NCBI RefSeq assembly: GCF_009729205.1
Contig: NZ_VTHB01000003.1
Location: 474,053 to 538,052, forward strand
DNA: 64,000 nt
From: Mycobacteroides sp. CBMA 271
GTDB taxonomy: Bacteria; Actinomycetota; Actinomycetes; Mycobacteriales; Mycobacteriaceae
Direction of reading: 5' to 3'
Below the pieces are notes generated by a model. The model was not told the DNA's origin and did not search any database. It saw nothing but the letters and a program-made list of their open reading frames with translations. Made by a program: the position numbers and the translations under genes. Position 1 is the stretch's first letter; the number at the start of each line of letters is the position of its first letter. Of the stretch, positions 1 to 10,098 are shown in pieces.

Positions 1-3000
1 TGACCAAGGCGCTCACCGAATCCATCCTGGTGACTCCGGTCGACTGGGTGAACGAGGTGAGCCACGTTGCCGATGCCGGTGCGCGCTGGATCCTCGATCT
101 GGGCCCCGGCGACCTTCTTACTCGTTTGACCGCCCCGGTCATCCGTGGCCTGGGGATCGGGATCGTGCCTACCGCCACCCGTGGCGGGCAGCGAAACCTG
201 TTTATGCACGGCGCCGTTCCGGAGGTGGCCCGTGCCTGGACCTCCTTCGCGCCCACCCTGGTGTCGCTGCCCGACGGCTCGGTCAAGCTGTCCACCAAGT
301 TCACCCGCCTCACCGGTCGCTCACCAATCTTGTTGGCGGGCATGACGCCGACCACCGTTGACGCGAAAATCGTTGCGGCCGCGGCCAACGCGGGTCACTG
401 GTCCGAGCTCGCTGGTGGCGGGCAGGTCACCGAGGAGATCTTCAGCGCCCGTATGGAAGAACTGACCGGCCTGCTTGAGCCGGGTCGCCAGATTCAGTTC
501 AACTCGCTGTTCCTGGACCCGTACCTGTGGAAGCTGCAGGTGGGTTCGAAGCGCTTGGTGCAGAAGGCTCGTCAGGCCGGCGCGCCGATCGACGGTGTCG
601 TCGTGACCGCCGGTGTCCCGGAGCTGGAAGAGGCCGTCGCACTCATCGACGAGCTCACCGAAATCGGCTTCAGCCACATCGTGTTCAAGCCCGGCACCGT
701 CGAGCAGATCCGCTCGGTGGTGCGCATCGCGGCCGAGGTTCCGACCCGCCCGATCATCATGCACGTCGAGGGTGGCCGCGCCGGTGGACACCACTCCTGG
801 GAGGACCTCGACGACCTGCTGTTGGCCACCTACTCGGAGCTGCGTTCGCGCTCCAACATCACCGTCTGCGTCGGCGGCGGTATCGGCACCCCCGAGCAGG
901 CTGCCGAATACCTGAGTGGCCGTTGGGCCTTGAAGTTCGGATTCCCGCTGATGCCGGTCGACGGCATCCTGGTGGGCACCGCGGCGATGGCCACCCTGGA
1001 GGCCACCACCAGCCCGTCGGTCAAGCAGATGCTGGTCGAAACCCAGGGCACGCCCACGTGGGTGCCCGCCGGAAAAGCGCAGGGCGGCATGGCCTCCGGG
1101 CGCAGCCAGCTGGGCGCCGACATCCACGAGATCGACAATGCGGCTTCGCGCTGCGGTCGCCTGCTCGACGATGTCGCCGGTGATGCCGATGCGGTGGCCA
1201 AGCGTCGCGACGAGATCATCGCCGCGATGGAGCCGACCGCCAAGCAGTACTTCGGCGATGTCTCCGAGATGACCTACGCGCAGTGGCTGAACCGCTACGT
1301 GGAGCTGTCCATCGGTGAGGGCAACAGCACCGCGGACAGCAAGCTGGAAGACTCACCGTGGCTCGCCGCCACCTGGCGCGACCGCTTCGAGCAGATGCTC
1401 AAGCGCGCCGAGGCCCGTTTACACCCCAAGGACTTCGGGCCCGTCGAGACCCTGTTCGTCGACGCGGCTTTGTTGGAGACGCCGGCCGAAGCCATTTCTG
1501 CTCTGCTGCAGCGCTACCCCGAGGCGCAGGACATCAAGCTGCACCCGGCCGACGTGCCGTTCTTCGTCGCGCTCTGCAAGACCCTGGGCAAGCCCGTCAA
1601 CTTCGTGCCCGTTATCGACAAGGATGTGCGTCGTTGGTGGCGCAGCGATTCGCTGTGGCAGGCCCACGATGCTCGCTACACCGCAGACCAGGTGTGCATC
1701 ATCCCCGGCACCGCCGCCGTCGCCGGGATCACCCGCGCCGATGAGCCGGTGGGCGAGCTGCTCAACCGGTTCGAGCAGACCGCCATCGACGAGGTTGTCG
1801 CCGCCGGTGTGGAGCCGCTGCCGGTGCGCTCGCGCCTGCGTCGCCGCTGGGATGTCGAGGGCCCGCTGGCCACTGTGTTGGATGCGCCGGATGTGTTGTG
1901 GTCGGGTCGCATTGCCGTCAACCCGGTACATCGGATCGCTCCCGACGGTGCCTGGCAGGTCTTCGAGGACCGCACCGCTTCGCATCCGTCGACCGGTGCA
2001 CGCCTCGAGGTCCACGGAGCCGCAGGGTCGGCGACATCGGTGGAGGCCGAGGACTTCGTTAGATTGAGCGTGCCGCTGTCGGGCACCTGGGTCGATATCG
2101 ACCTGACCCTGCCGACGACCACGCGGGATGGTGGCACCCCGGTGGTAACCACCGAAGCCGCTGCCGCTGCCATGCGCACCGTGCTTGCAGTGGCTGCCGG
2201 CTGTGAGGATCCGGCGGGCCTGCCGAAGGTCGAGAACGGCACGGCACGCGTTGTCGCACAATGGGATCCCGAGCGCGTTGCCGACCACACCGGCGTCACC
2301 GCGGTGCTTCCGGCGCCGCTGGCTCCCGGGTCGTCCATCGTGCCCGACGCGCTGGTCGGCCTGTGCTGGCCGGCGGTGTTCGCCGCTATCGGCGAGGCCA
2401 AAACGGAAACCGGGATCGGGGCCATTGAGGGCCTGCTTTCGCTGGTGCACCTTGACCACGCCGCGCACCTGATCTCCGCGCTGCCCGCCGAAAGCGCCGA
2501 ACTGACCGTCACCGCAACGGCTTCCGCGGCCACCGACACCGAGGTTGGCCGGGTTGTTCCGGTTGATGTCACCGTCGCGGCAGCAGACGGCACCGTGCTG
2601 GCCACTCTGCAGGAGCGCTTCGCGATCCTGGGTCGTAACGGGGCGGCCGAGCTGGCAGACCCGGTCCGCGCCGGCGGTGCACTCTCCGAGCACGAGGTGG
2701 ACACCACTCGTCGTCGCCGTCGTGACGCCAAGCTCTTCGCGCCCACCGATATGCGGGCGTTCGCGGTGGTCTCTGGCGATCACAACCCGATCCACACCGA
2801 CAAGTCGGCCGCACTACTGGCCGGGCTGGGATCGCCCATCGTGCACGGCATGTGGCTCTCGGCCGCAGCGCAGCACGTGGTCACCTCGGCCGACGCCTCC
2901 AGCACGCCACCGCGCACGTTGGTCGGCTGGACCTCCCGCTTCCTGGGCATGGTGCAGCCGGGGGATCAGGTCGACGTGCGCGTGGACCGCATCGGAATCG

Positions 3001-6000
3001 ATTCCGGCGCAGAGGTTGTGGAAATCCAGGCCAAGGTCGGCACCGACCTCGTGATGTCAGCCACCGCTCGCCTTGCGGCACCCAAGACGGTGTACGCCTT
3101 CCCCGGCCAGGGCATCCAACACAAGGGCATGGGCATGGACGTGCGCTCACGCTCCAAGGCCGCCCGCAAGGTCTGGGACAACGCCGACAAGTTCACCCGT
3201 GAGCGCCTTGGCTTCTCGGTGCTGCACGTGGTGAAGGACAACCCCACGAGTCTTATCGCCGGAGGTGTGCATTACCAGCACCCCGAAGGTGTGCTGTACC
3301 TGACGCAGTTCACCCAGGTGGCGATGGCCACCTTGGCGACCGCGCAGATCGCGGAGATGAAAGAGTCCGGGTCGTTCGTCGAAGACGCCATCACCTGTGG
3401 TCACTCCGTCGGTGAGTACACCGCGTTGGCCACCGTCAGCGGCGTCATCCCCCAGGATGGTCTGCTTGAGGTGGTGTTCCACCGTGGGTCGGCGATGCAT
3501 GACATCGTCCCGCGAGATGAGCAGGGGCGCAGTAACTACCGTCTGGCCGCGATCCGTCCGTCGCAGATCGGCCTGGAGGACGCCGACGTCGACGCGTTCG
3601 TCGCAGGGATCGCCGAACGCAGCGGTGAATTCCTACAGATCGTGAACTTCAACCTGCGGGGTTCGCAGTACGCCATCGCCGGCACGGTGCGTGGCCTCGA
3701 ACTTCTGGAAGCCGACGTCGAAAGGCGCCGCGAGGAGTTTGGCGGTCGTCGGTCGTTCATCATGGTGCCCGGTATTGACGTGCCGTTCCACTCCGAGGTG
3801 CTGCGGGTCGGTGTTGCCGAGTTCCGCCGTTCCCTGGAGCGGGTGCTGCCCATGGACGGTGACCCGAACCTGATCATCGGCAAGTACATCCCCAACCTGG
3901 TGCCCAAGCCGTTCACCCTGGACCGCGAATTCATCCAGGAGATTCGGGACCTGGTTCCGGCCGAACCGCTCGATGAGGTGCTGGCGGACTACGACACCTG
4001 GCGCAATGAGAAGCCGGTGTTGTTGTGCCGCAAGGTGCTTATCGAGCTGCTGGCTTGGCAGTTCGCCAGCCCGGTGCGATGGATCGAGACCCAGGACCTG
4101 CTGTTCACCGAGGAGGCCGCTGGCGGTCTCGGTGTGGAGCGGTTCGTCGAGGTGGGCGTGAAGTCGATGCCGACGGTCGCCGGTCTGGCCAACAACACCC
4201 TGAAGCTGCCCGAGTTCAGCCATAGCTCGGTCGAGGTGCTCAACGTCGAGCGCGACCACGCCGTGCTGTTTGGTACCGATACCGATCCGGAACCAGAACC
4301 CGAGGTGGAAGACACGGCAGAGGTTTCCGCTCCTGATTCGGCTGCACCTGCCGCGACGGCCCCGGCTCCGGCCGCCGCTCCCGCCGCACCCAGCGGCGGC
4401 CCCCGTCCGGACGACATCGGGTTCGATGCCTCCGACGCCACGCTCGCGCTCATCGCGCTGTCGACCAAGATGCGCATGGATCAGATCGAGCCGGTGGACT
4501 CCATCGAGAGCCTCACCGATGGTGCCTCCTCGCGTCGTAATCAGCTGCTGGTGGACCTGGGCTCCGAACTGAACCTGAGCGCGATCGACGGTGCCGCCGA
4601 GGCGGACCTCTCCGGATTGCGTTCGCAGGTCACCAAATTGGCGCGTACCTACAAGCCGTTTGGTCCGGTGCTGTCGGACTCGATCAACGACCAGCTCAAG
4701 GCGGTCTTCGGGCCGTCGGGCAAGCGTCCCGCCGCGATCGGCGAGCGGGTCACCAAGACGTGGGAACTCGGCCCAGGCTGGGTCAAGCACGTCACCGTCG
4801 AGCTGTCGCTGGGTACCCGTGAGGGCACCAGCGTCCGCGGCGGCGAACTCGGGGGCTTGGCTGCCAGCACACTGGCAGACGGCAATGCGGTGGACGCGGC
4901 GATCGACGCCGCGGTAGGCGCGGTGGCCGCGCGTCGCGGTGTCGGTGTCTCCCTGCCCTCGGCCGGCGGTGGTGACGGTGCGACCGTGGATCTGGCTGCG
5001 CTGAGCGAGTTCACCGATCAGATCACCGGCCGTGACGGCGTGCTCGCCTCGGCGGCGCGTCTAGTGCTCGACCAGCTTGGCCTCGCGGCTCCGGTCGCGA
5101 TTCCCGATGGCTCCGCCGATACCGAGCTCGTCGAGCTGGTGTCCGCCGAGTTGGGTTCGGACTGGCCGCGTTTGGTGGCGCCGAGCTTCGACGGCAAGAA
5201 GGCCGTGGTGTTCGACGACCGCTGGGCCAGCGCCCGCGAGGACTTGGCCCGGTTGTGGATCGCCGACGAGGGCGACATCGATCAGGATTGGTTGAGCCTG
5301 GCAGCCGGCTTCGAGGGTGCCGGACACGCCGTTGCCGCGCAGGCCAATTGGTGGCAGGGCAAGTCGTTGGCGCAGGGCCGCAACGTTCACGCCTCGCTGT
5401 ACGGGCGCATTGCCGCCGGTGCGGAGAGCCCCGAGGGGGGCAAGTGGGGCGGCGAGGTCGCGGTGGTGACCGGCGCTTCTAAGGGTTCGATCGCCGCTTC
5501 GGTGGTGGCCGAGCTGCTGTCCGGCGGTGCGACGGTTGTCGCCACCACCTCGCGTCTCGACGAGGACCGGTTGGCGTTCTACCGCAACCTGTATCGGGAG
5601 AGCGCCCGGTTCAGCGCCAGGCTATGGGTGGTACCGGCCAATATGGCCTCGTACTCCGATATCGACGCGCTGGTGCAGTGGGTGGGCACCGAGCAGTCCG
5701 AAAGCCTTGGGCCGATGTCGATTCACCTCAAGGATGCGCAGACCCCGACGCTGCTGTTCCCGTTCGCCGCACCGAAGGTGGTCGGGGATCTGTCGGAGGC
5801 CGGCTCGCGTGCCGAGATGGAGATGAAGGTGCTGCTGTGGGCCGTGCAACGGCTTATTGGCGGGCTGTCGGCCATCGGCGCCGAGCGGGATATCGCTTCG
5901 CGCCTGCACGTGGTGCTGCCCGGTTCGCCGAACCGCGGCATGTTCGGCGGCGACGGCGCGTACGGCGAGTCCAAGGCGGCACTCGATGCGCTGGTCACTC

Positions 6001-8336
6001 GCTGGAAGGCGGAATCGTCCTGGGCGTCACGAGTCAGCCTGGCGCACGCGCTGATCGGCTGGACCCGCGGCACCGGACTGATGGGTCACAACGACGCCAT
6101 CGTCACCGCCGTTGAGGAAGCGGGAGTCACCACGTACTCCACCGCGGATATGGCGTCCATGTTGTTGGCACTGTGTACCCCGGAAGCTCGGGTGCAGGCC
6201 GCACAGGCACCGGTCGAGAAGGATCTCACCGGCGGATTGGCCGAGGTGGAACTCGACATGGCCGAGCTGGCCGCCAAGGCCCGCGAGGACATGGAAGCGA
6301 AGGCGAAGGCCGAAGCCGCCGCGGCATCCGACGAGGAAGACGACCCGAATCTCATTGCGGCACTACCTTCTCCGCCGCGCGGATACACCTCGACGCTGCC
6401 GCCGGAATGGGCCGACCTGGACGTCGACCCGGCCGATCTGGTGGTCATCGTCGGCGGTGGTGAGCTCGGGCCGCTGGGCTCCTCGCGGACCCGTTACGAG
6501 ATGGAGGTCGCCGACGAGCTGTCGGCGGCCGGCGTGCTGGAGCTTGCCTGGACCACCGGACTGGTCAAATGGGAGGACGACCCCGAGGCCGGTTGGTACG
6601 ACACCGAATCCGGTGAGCTGGTGCCGGAGTCGGAGCTGGTGGAGCGCTACCACGACAAGGTGGTCGGCAACATCGGTGTCCGCGAGTTCGTCGATGACGG
6701 TGCGATCGATCCCGATCACGCCTCACCGCTGCTGGTGTCGGTGTTCCTGGACAAGGACTTCACCTTCACGGTGTCTACCGAGGCCGAGGCGCGCGAGTTC
6801 GTGCGGTGGGATCCCGAGCACACGGTGATCCAGCCGGTGGCCGAAGGCAGCGACTGGCAGGTGACCCGCAAGTCGGGCACCGAGGTTCGGGTGCCGCGCA
6901 AGACCAAGCTGTCGCGGACCGTCGGCGCTCAGATCCCGACCGGATTCGATCCGACGGTGTGGGGTATCACCCCCGACATGGTCAGCTCGATCGACCGGGT
7001 TGCGTTGTGGAACATGGTTGCCACGGTGGATGCGTTCCTGTCGGCGGGCTTCACCCCGACCGAGCTGATGCGCTGGGTGCACCCGAGTCTGGTGGCCAAC
7101 ACCCAGGGCACCGGCATGGGCGGCATGACCTCGATGCAGACCATGTACCACGGAAACCTGTTGGGCCGTAACAAGCCGAACGACATCCTGCAGGAAGTTC
7201 TGCCGAACGTCGTTGCCGCGCACGTGGTTCAGTCGTACGTCGGTTCCTACGGCTCGATGATCCACCCTGTGGCGGCCTGCGCCACCGCGGCGGTATCGGT
7301 CGAGGAAGGTGTCGACAAGATCCGGCTCGGCAAGGCGCATCTGGCGCTGGCCGGCGGTTTCGATGACCTGACGCTGGAGGCCATCATCGGCTTCGGTGAC
7401 ATGGCCGCGACCGCCGACACCGAGATAATGCGGGCCAAGGGCATTGCAGATAAGCGGTTCTCGCGTGCCAACGACCGTCGTCGCCTCGGCTTCGTCGAGG
7501 CGCAGGGTGGTGGCAGCGTGCTGCTGGCGCGCGGTGACCTGGCGCTCAAGATGGGTCTGCCGGTGCTTGCGGTGGTGGCCTACGCGCAGTCGTTCGGTGA
7601 CGGTGTGCACACCTCCATCCCGGCTCCGGGCCTGGGTGCGCTGGCCGCCGGGCGTGGTGGCAAGGACTCGGATCTGGCGCGCTCGCTGAACAAGCTGGGC
7701 GTCACGGCCGACGACATCGCCGTCATCTCCAAGCACGACACGTCAACGCTCGCCAACGATCCCAACGAGACCGAGCTGCATGAGCGGCTCGCCTCCTCGC
7801 TGGGGCGCTCGGATGGTGCACCGCTGTTCGTCATCTCGCAGAAGAACCTGACAGGCCACGCCAAGGGCGGTGCGGCAGTCTTCCAGATGCTCGGCCTGTG
7901 CCAGGTGTTGCGCGATGGCGTCATTCCGCCGAACCGCAGCCTGGACTGTGTCGATGACGAGCTGGCCACCAGCCAGCACTTCGTGTGGCTGCGTGAATCG
8001 TTGCCGCTCAAGGAGAAGTTGCCGCTGAAGGCGGGCCTGGTGACGAGCCTCGGCTTCGGTCACGTGTCGGGCCTGGTCGCCCTGGTGCATCCGCAGGCGT
8101 TCATCGCCTCGATGCGGCCGGAGGACCGCGCCGACTACGAGAAGCGTTCGCGTGAGCGTGTTCTCGCCGGGCAGCGTCGCCTCGCGTCGGCGATGGCCGG
8201 TGGCCGGCCGATGTACGAGCGGCCGGACGGACGTCGCTTCGACCACGATCACGACGAGTCGGAGAAGCGTCAGGAAGCCTCGATGCTGCTGGATCCGGGT
8301 GCACGCCTGAGTGAGGACGAGGTCTACCACCGGTGA
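1..8336 (+). CDS. fas: Type I fatty acid synthase (FAS-I), 5' end outside the window
   Basis: Multifunctional FAS-I making the C16-C26 acyl-CoAs that feed membrane lipids and mycolate chains. The frame is open from the first bases (codons from position 3), so the true start lies upstream. About 2,777 residues are visible against roughly 3,070 in known mycobacterial FAS-I (recalled). Domains in order: end of the acyltransferase; enoyl reductase (RSPILLAGMTPTT near 318-357); MaoC-type dehydratase (GDHNPIHTD near 2775); malonyl/palmitoyl transferase with GHSVGEY, active Ser codon 3405-3407; ACP with the GASSRRNQ segment, candidate phosphopantetheine Ser at 4527-4532; ketoreductase (VTGASKGS near 5467, YGESK near 5960); ketosynthase with Cys codon 7278-7280 and His in KHDTST and GHAKGG. 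All catalytic motifs checked are intact. The stop codon overlaps the acpS start by 4 bp (GTGA). Confidence 0.98.
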   Translation, partial: TKALTESILVTPVDWVNEVSHVADAGARWILDLGPGDLLTRLTAPVIRGLGIGIVPTATRGGQRNLFMHGAVPEVARAWTSFAPTLVSLPDGSVKLSTKFTRLTGRSPILLAGMTPTTVDAKIVAAAANAGHWSELAGGGQVTEEIFSARMEELTGLLEPGRQIQFNSLFLDPYLWKLQVGSKRLVQKARQAGAPIDGVVVTAGVPELEEAVALIDELTEIGFSHIVFKPGTVEQIRSVVRIAAEVPTRPIIMHVEGGRAGGHHSWEDLDDLLLATYSELRSRSNITVCVGGGIGTPEQAAEYLSGRWALKFGFPLMPVDGILVGTAAMATLEATTSPSVKQMLVETQGTPTWVPAGKAQGGMASGRSQLGADIHEIDNAASRCGRLLDDVAGDADAVAKRRDEIIAAMEPTAKQYFGDVSEMTYAQWLNRYVELSIGEGNSTADSKLEDSPWLAATWRDRFEQMLKRAEARLHPKDFGPVETLFVDAALLETPAEAISALLQRYPEAQDIKLHPADVPFFVALCKTLGKPVNFVPVIDKDVRRWWRSDSLWQAHDARYTADQVCIIPGTAAVAGITRADEPVGELLNRFEQTAIDEVVAAGVEPLPVRSRLRRRWDVEGPLATVLDAPDVLWSGRIAVNPVHRIAPDGAWQVFEDRTASHPSTGARLEVHGAAGSATSVEAEDFVRLSVPLSGTWVDIDLTLPTTTRDGGTPVVTTEAAAAAMRTVLAVAAGCEDPAGLPKVENGTARVVAQWDPERVADHTGVTAVLPAPLAPGSSIVPDALVGLCWPAVFAAIGEAKTETGIGAIEGLLSLVHLDHAAHLISALPAESAELTVTATASAATDTEVGRVVPVDVTVAAADGTVLATLQERFAILGRNGAAELADPVRAGGALSEHEVDTTRRRRRDAKLFAPTDMRAFAVVSGDHNPIHTDKSAALLAGLGSPIVHGMWLSAAAQHVVTSADASSTPPRTLVGWTSRFLGMVQPGDQVDVRVDRIGIDSGAEVVEIQAKVGTDLVMSATARLAAPKTVYAFPGQGIQHKGMGMDVRSRSKAARKVWDNADKFTRERLGFSVLHVVKDNPTSLIAGGVHYQHPEGVLYLTQFTQVAMATLATAQIAEMKESGSFVEDAITCGHSVGEYTALATVSGVIPQDGLLEVVFHRGSAMHDIVPRDEQGRSNYRLAAIRPSQIGLEDADVDAFVAGIAERSGEFLQIVNFNLRGSQYAIAGTVRGLELLEADVERRREEFGGRRSFIMVPGIDVPFHSEVLRVGVAEFRRSLERVLPMDGDPNLIIGKYIPNLVPKPFTLDREFIQEIRDLVPAEPLDEVLADYDTWRNEKPVLLCRKVLIELLAWQFASPVRWIETQDLLFTEEAAGGLGVERFVEVGVKSMPTVAGLANNTLKLPEFSHSSVEVLNVERDHAVLFGTDTDPEPEPEVEDTAEVSAPDSAAPAATAPAPAAAPAAPSGGPRPDDIGFDASDATLALIALSTKMRMDQIEPVDSIESLTDGASSRRNQLLVDLGSELNLSAIDGAAEADLSGLRSQVTKLARTYKPFGPVLSDSINDQLKAVFGPSGKRPAAIGERVTKTWELGPGWVKHVTVELSLGTREGTSVRGGELGGLAASTLADGNAVDAAIDAAVGAVAARRGVGVSLPSAGGGDGATVDLAALSEFTDQITGRDGVLASAARLVLDQLGLAAPVAIPDGSADTELVELVSAELGSDWPRLVAPSFDGKKAVVFDDRWASAREDLARLWIADEGDIDQDWLSLAAGFEGAGHAVAAQANWWQGKSLAQGRNVHASLYGRIAAGAESPEGGKWGGEVAVVTGASKGSIAASVVAELLSGGATVVATTSRLDEDRLAFYRNLYRESARFSARLWVVPANMASYSDIDALVQWVGTEQSESLGPMSIHLKDAQTPTLLFPFAAPKVVGDLSEAGSRAEMEMKVLLWAVQRLIGGLSAIGAERDIASRLHVVLPGSPNRGMFGGDGAYGESKAALDALVTRWKAESSWASRVSLAHALIGWTRGTGLMGHNDAIVTAVEEAGVTTYSTADMASMLLALCTPEARVQAAQAPVEKDLTGGLAEVELDMAELAAKAREDMEAKAKAEAAAASDEEDDPNLIAALPSPPRGYTSTLPPEWADLDVDPADLVVIVGGGELGPLGSSRTRYEMEVADELSAAGVLELAWTTGLVKWEDDPEAGWYDTESGELVPESELVERYHDKVVGNIGVREFVDDGAIDPDHASPLLVSVFLDKDFTFTVSTEAEAREFVRWDPEHTVIQPVAEGSDWQVTRKSGTEVRVPRKTKLSRTVGAQIPTGFDPTVWGITPDMVSSIDRVALWNMVATVDAFLSAGFTPTELMRWVHPSLVANTQGTGMGGMTSMQTMYHGNLLGRNKPNDILQEVLPNVVAAHVVQSYVGSYGSMIHPVAACATAAVSVEEGVDKIRLGKAHLALAGGFDDLTLEAIIGFGDMAATADTEIMRAKGIADKRFSRANDRRRLGFVEAQGGGSVLLARGDLALKMGLPVLAVVAYAQSFGDGVHTSIPAPGLGALAAGRGGKDSDLARSLNKLGVTADDIAVISKHDTSTLANDPNETELHERLASSLGRSDGAPLFVISQKNLTGHAKGGAAVFQMLGLCQVLRDGVIPPNRSLDCVDDELATSQHFVWLRESLPLKEKLPLKAGLVTSLGFGHVSGLVALVHPQAFIASMRPEDRADYEKRSRERVLAGQRRLASAMAGGRPMYERPDGRRFDHDHDESEKRQEASMLLDPGARLSEDEVYHR

Positions 8337-8731
8337 CCGTTGTCGGTATCGGGATAGACCTGGTCACGATCTCCGAATTCGGAGAACAGTTGGCCAGTCC
8401 CGGAACGGCTTTCGGGTCTGCGTTCACGCCAGGGGAGCGGCGTGACGCGGCCTCGAAGACCGGTGGCGAGGCGCGTTATCTCGCCGCCCGCTGGGCCGCC
8501 AAGGAGGCTGTCATCAAGGCGTGGTCGGGGTCCCGGTATTCGCAGCGCCCGGTGCTGCCCGAGAACATCCACCGCGATATCGAGGTGGTGACGGACACGT
8601 GGGGTCGTCCCCGTATTCGGCTTTCCGGGGGGATCGCCGAGTATCTAGCGGATATGACGGTGCACGTGACCCTGACGCATGACGGCGACACGGCGGCGGC
8701 CTTCGTCGTCCTCGAATCCGAGTCCCCCTAA
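8333..8731 (+). CDS. acpS: Holo-[acyl-carrier-protein] synthase AcpS
   Basis: 4'-phosphopantetheinyl transferase that moves phosphopantetheine from CoA to the ACP serine, here presumably that of the adjacent FAS-I. 132 aa, normal for the family. The N-terminal GIDLV motif with the metal-binding Asp and the AARWAAKEAVIKAW motif with the second acidic ligand are both present. The start is GTG at 8333, overlapping the fas stop, so translation is probably coupled. In fungi this domain is fused to FAS; in mycobacteria it is a separate gene directly downstream, as here. A strong hairpin follows the stop codon. Confidence 0.97.
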   Translation: MTVVGIGIDLVTISEFGEQLASPGTAFGSAFTPGERRDAASKTGGEARYLAARWAAKEAVIKAWSGSRYSQRPVLPENIHRDIEVVTDTWGRPRIRLSGGIAEYLADMTVHVTLTHDGDTAAAFVVLESESP

Positions 8732-8765
8732 CGCCGAGTGTGAGCGCCAGCGCTCACACTCGGCG
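8732..8765 (+). terminator. Hairpin after the fas-acpS operon
   Basis: Perfect 15-bp inverted repeat starting one base after the acpS stop: arms 8732-8746 and 8751-8765, loop CCAG. No U-run follows, so it may be a mycobacterial-type terminator or an mRNA-stabilising stem. Confidence 0.75.
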
Positions 8766-8796
8766 GGGCGGGCCGCGATCCCGCTAGCCTGACGGT

Positions 8797-9033
8797 GTGG
8801 CCCCGCTGCTGACGCTGATCGGATTTCTCATCTTCGGCGTAGCGCTACTGGTGATGTACAAGAGCCGAGGCATCCGCCCGACGTGGAGGAACCCCTACCT
8901 GCCGCATCCCTTGTTGTGGCGTGGTGCACCGGACATGCCCGAAGTCCCGCGACCTCCGTGGCCCATTGACGAGGACGGCAATCCGATCGACGTCGACGAG
9001 CCGACCGGGGACGAGCGGGATACCCGGACGTAG
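8797..9033 (+). CDS. Small single-pass membrane protein
   Basis: 78 aa, GTG start. One hydrophobic segment at about residues 3-20 (LLTLIGFLIFGVALLVMY), then a basic stretch and a hydrophilic, Pro/Asp-rich tail (PRPPWPIDEDGNPIDVDEP). No catalytic motif is seen. The start is weakly defined, but the coding sequence keeps high third-position GC and lies 65 bp after acpS on the same strand, so it could be read through from the fas operon. I do not recognise the family and assign no function. Confidence 0.65.
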   Translation: MAPLLTLIGFLIFGVALLVMYKSRGIRPTWRNPYLPHPLLWRGAPDMPEVPRPPWPIDEDGNPIDVDEPTGDERDTRT

Positions 9034-9097
9034 CCTTCCCGTAGGGTGCCGATTCAATTCGGTTCTGCTGTGCACAGACTTCGTGGGAGAGGCAGCC

Positions 9098-9580
9098 ATG
9101 CTCGCAACTGTTCGCCAACGGCTGGTGGCCTACGTGACAGCGTTGACCGGGTCACCGGTCCAGTTCGGTGTGGGAATCATGGCTCTGTGGTTGACCAGCA
9201 ACGGACCGGCGGCCTACCTGACCTGCACATCGATGCTCTTCGATCCGATGACTGCATGCACCACGCAGGTATTGGGATTCATCCCGGTTACGGTGAACCT
9301 GTGTCACACGGTGTGTCACTTGATCACCGGCATTATTGGCCTGGTGGCTGTGCTCCGCCCTATGTGGGCCATGGCCTATGCCGCGATCGGCGGGGTGTTT
9401 TACATCGTGTGGGGTGCACTCGGATTGCTTGGGGGCTCGGACATCCGGCACCACCTGGGTGTCGATGTCTTCGGCAGCTGGGTTCACGTCGTGGAGGGAC
9501 TGATCCTCCTCGCGATCTGGCTAGGTCAACGACTAGCCGGCAGGCCGCTGGTGACCGGTCCCGCGGCGTCGCGATCGTGA
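9098..9580 (+). CDS. Four-helix membrane protein, DUF4383-like
   Basis: 160 aa integral membrane protein with about four hydrophobic segments and the pattern NLCHTVCHLITGIIGL...YAAIGGVFYIVWGALGLLG...VHVVEGLILL. The N...H...H..TG....GLV and H..EG arrangement is typical of DUF4383 proteins. I chose ATG 9098 because GGGAGAGG lies 5 bases upstream; the frame is open further upstream without a better start. The function of the family is unknown to me. The stop abuts the convergent gene at 9581. Confidence 0.7.
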   Translation: MLATVRQRLVAYVTALTGSPVQFGVGIMALWLTSNGPAAYLTCTSMLFDPMTACTTQVLGFIPVTVNLCHTVCHLITGIIGLVAVLRPMWAMAYAAIGGVFYIVWGALGLLGGSDIRHHLGVDVFGSWVHVVEGLILLAIWLGQRLAGRPLVTGPAASRS

Positions 9581-10090
9581 TCAATTGTCAGGGCTGATCG
9601 CCTTCAGAATCGTCGCACGATGATTCGACAGCGATCCGTGATTGTCGATGAGTAGCCGGGGTTCGGTGAACGGCTCCCATTCGCGCGCCTGCACCTGTGC
9701 CCACGTGGGATTACCCTGCCCGGGCCAATCCGGTACCCGTTCTTCCACACGGCGCTTGTGTTCGTCCGAATCGGAACAAATCACCTCGACCCACCGAAGG
9801 CTGGCGCCCGTACGTACGGACAGTTCGTGCCACATGTGGCGAGCAACGCGCAGGTTGTTACAGGCATCGACGACAACGGGACGGCCCGCCCGCAGCTGAT
9901 CCTCCGCTATCCATTGCGCGGCAACATATCCCACCGGATTGTTGTCGACGGCCGAGAGTGTCGAGGCGATTGCGGCCTCGATCGTGTCAACCCGTAAGAA
10001 TGTGGCAGACAGTTCGTCCGCAACTCCGCGAGCCAGCGTCGTTTTGCCGCTACCGGGGAGCCCGGCAAAGACGACTAATAGACCCGTCAT
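9581..10090 (-). CDS. AAA/P-loop small-molecule kinase-like protein
   Basis: 169 aa with an N-terminal Walker A motif GLPGSGKTTLA at residues 9-19. The overall layout matches the AAA_33 zeta-toxin/shikimate-kinase-like group: P-loop, R-V-D at the beta-2 strand, a VVVDACNN strand, and a lid with the basic stretch HKRRVEER. These proteins phosphorylate small substrates; the substrate here is unknown. It is the first gene past the displaced native bcp 3' end and probably belongs to the older chromosome backbone. The stop codon is adjacent to that of the convergent 9098-9580 gene. Confidence 0.75.
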   Translation of the reverse strand: MTGLLVVFAGLPGSGKTTLARGVADELSATFLRVDTIEAAIASTLSAVDNNPVGYVAAQWIAEDQLRAGRPVVVDACNNLRVARHMWHELSVRTGASLRWVEVICSDSDEHKRRVEERVPDWPGQGNPTWAQVQAREWEPFTEPRLLIDNHGSLSNHRATILKAISPDN

Positions 10091-10098
10091 TGCCCCAT

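Noticed and set aside
3633..4790. Long antisense frames within fas (also 1419-2795, 6723-7736) and within the HerA-like ATPase (33492-34448)
   Set aside because: Their reading follows from high third-position GC of the real gene; no motif, RBS or sensible composition (Arg/His/Gly rich).
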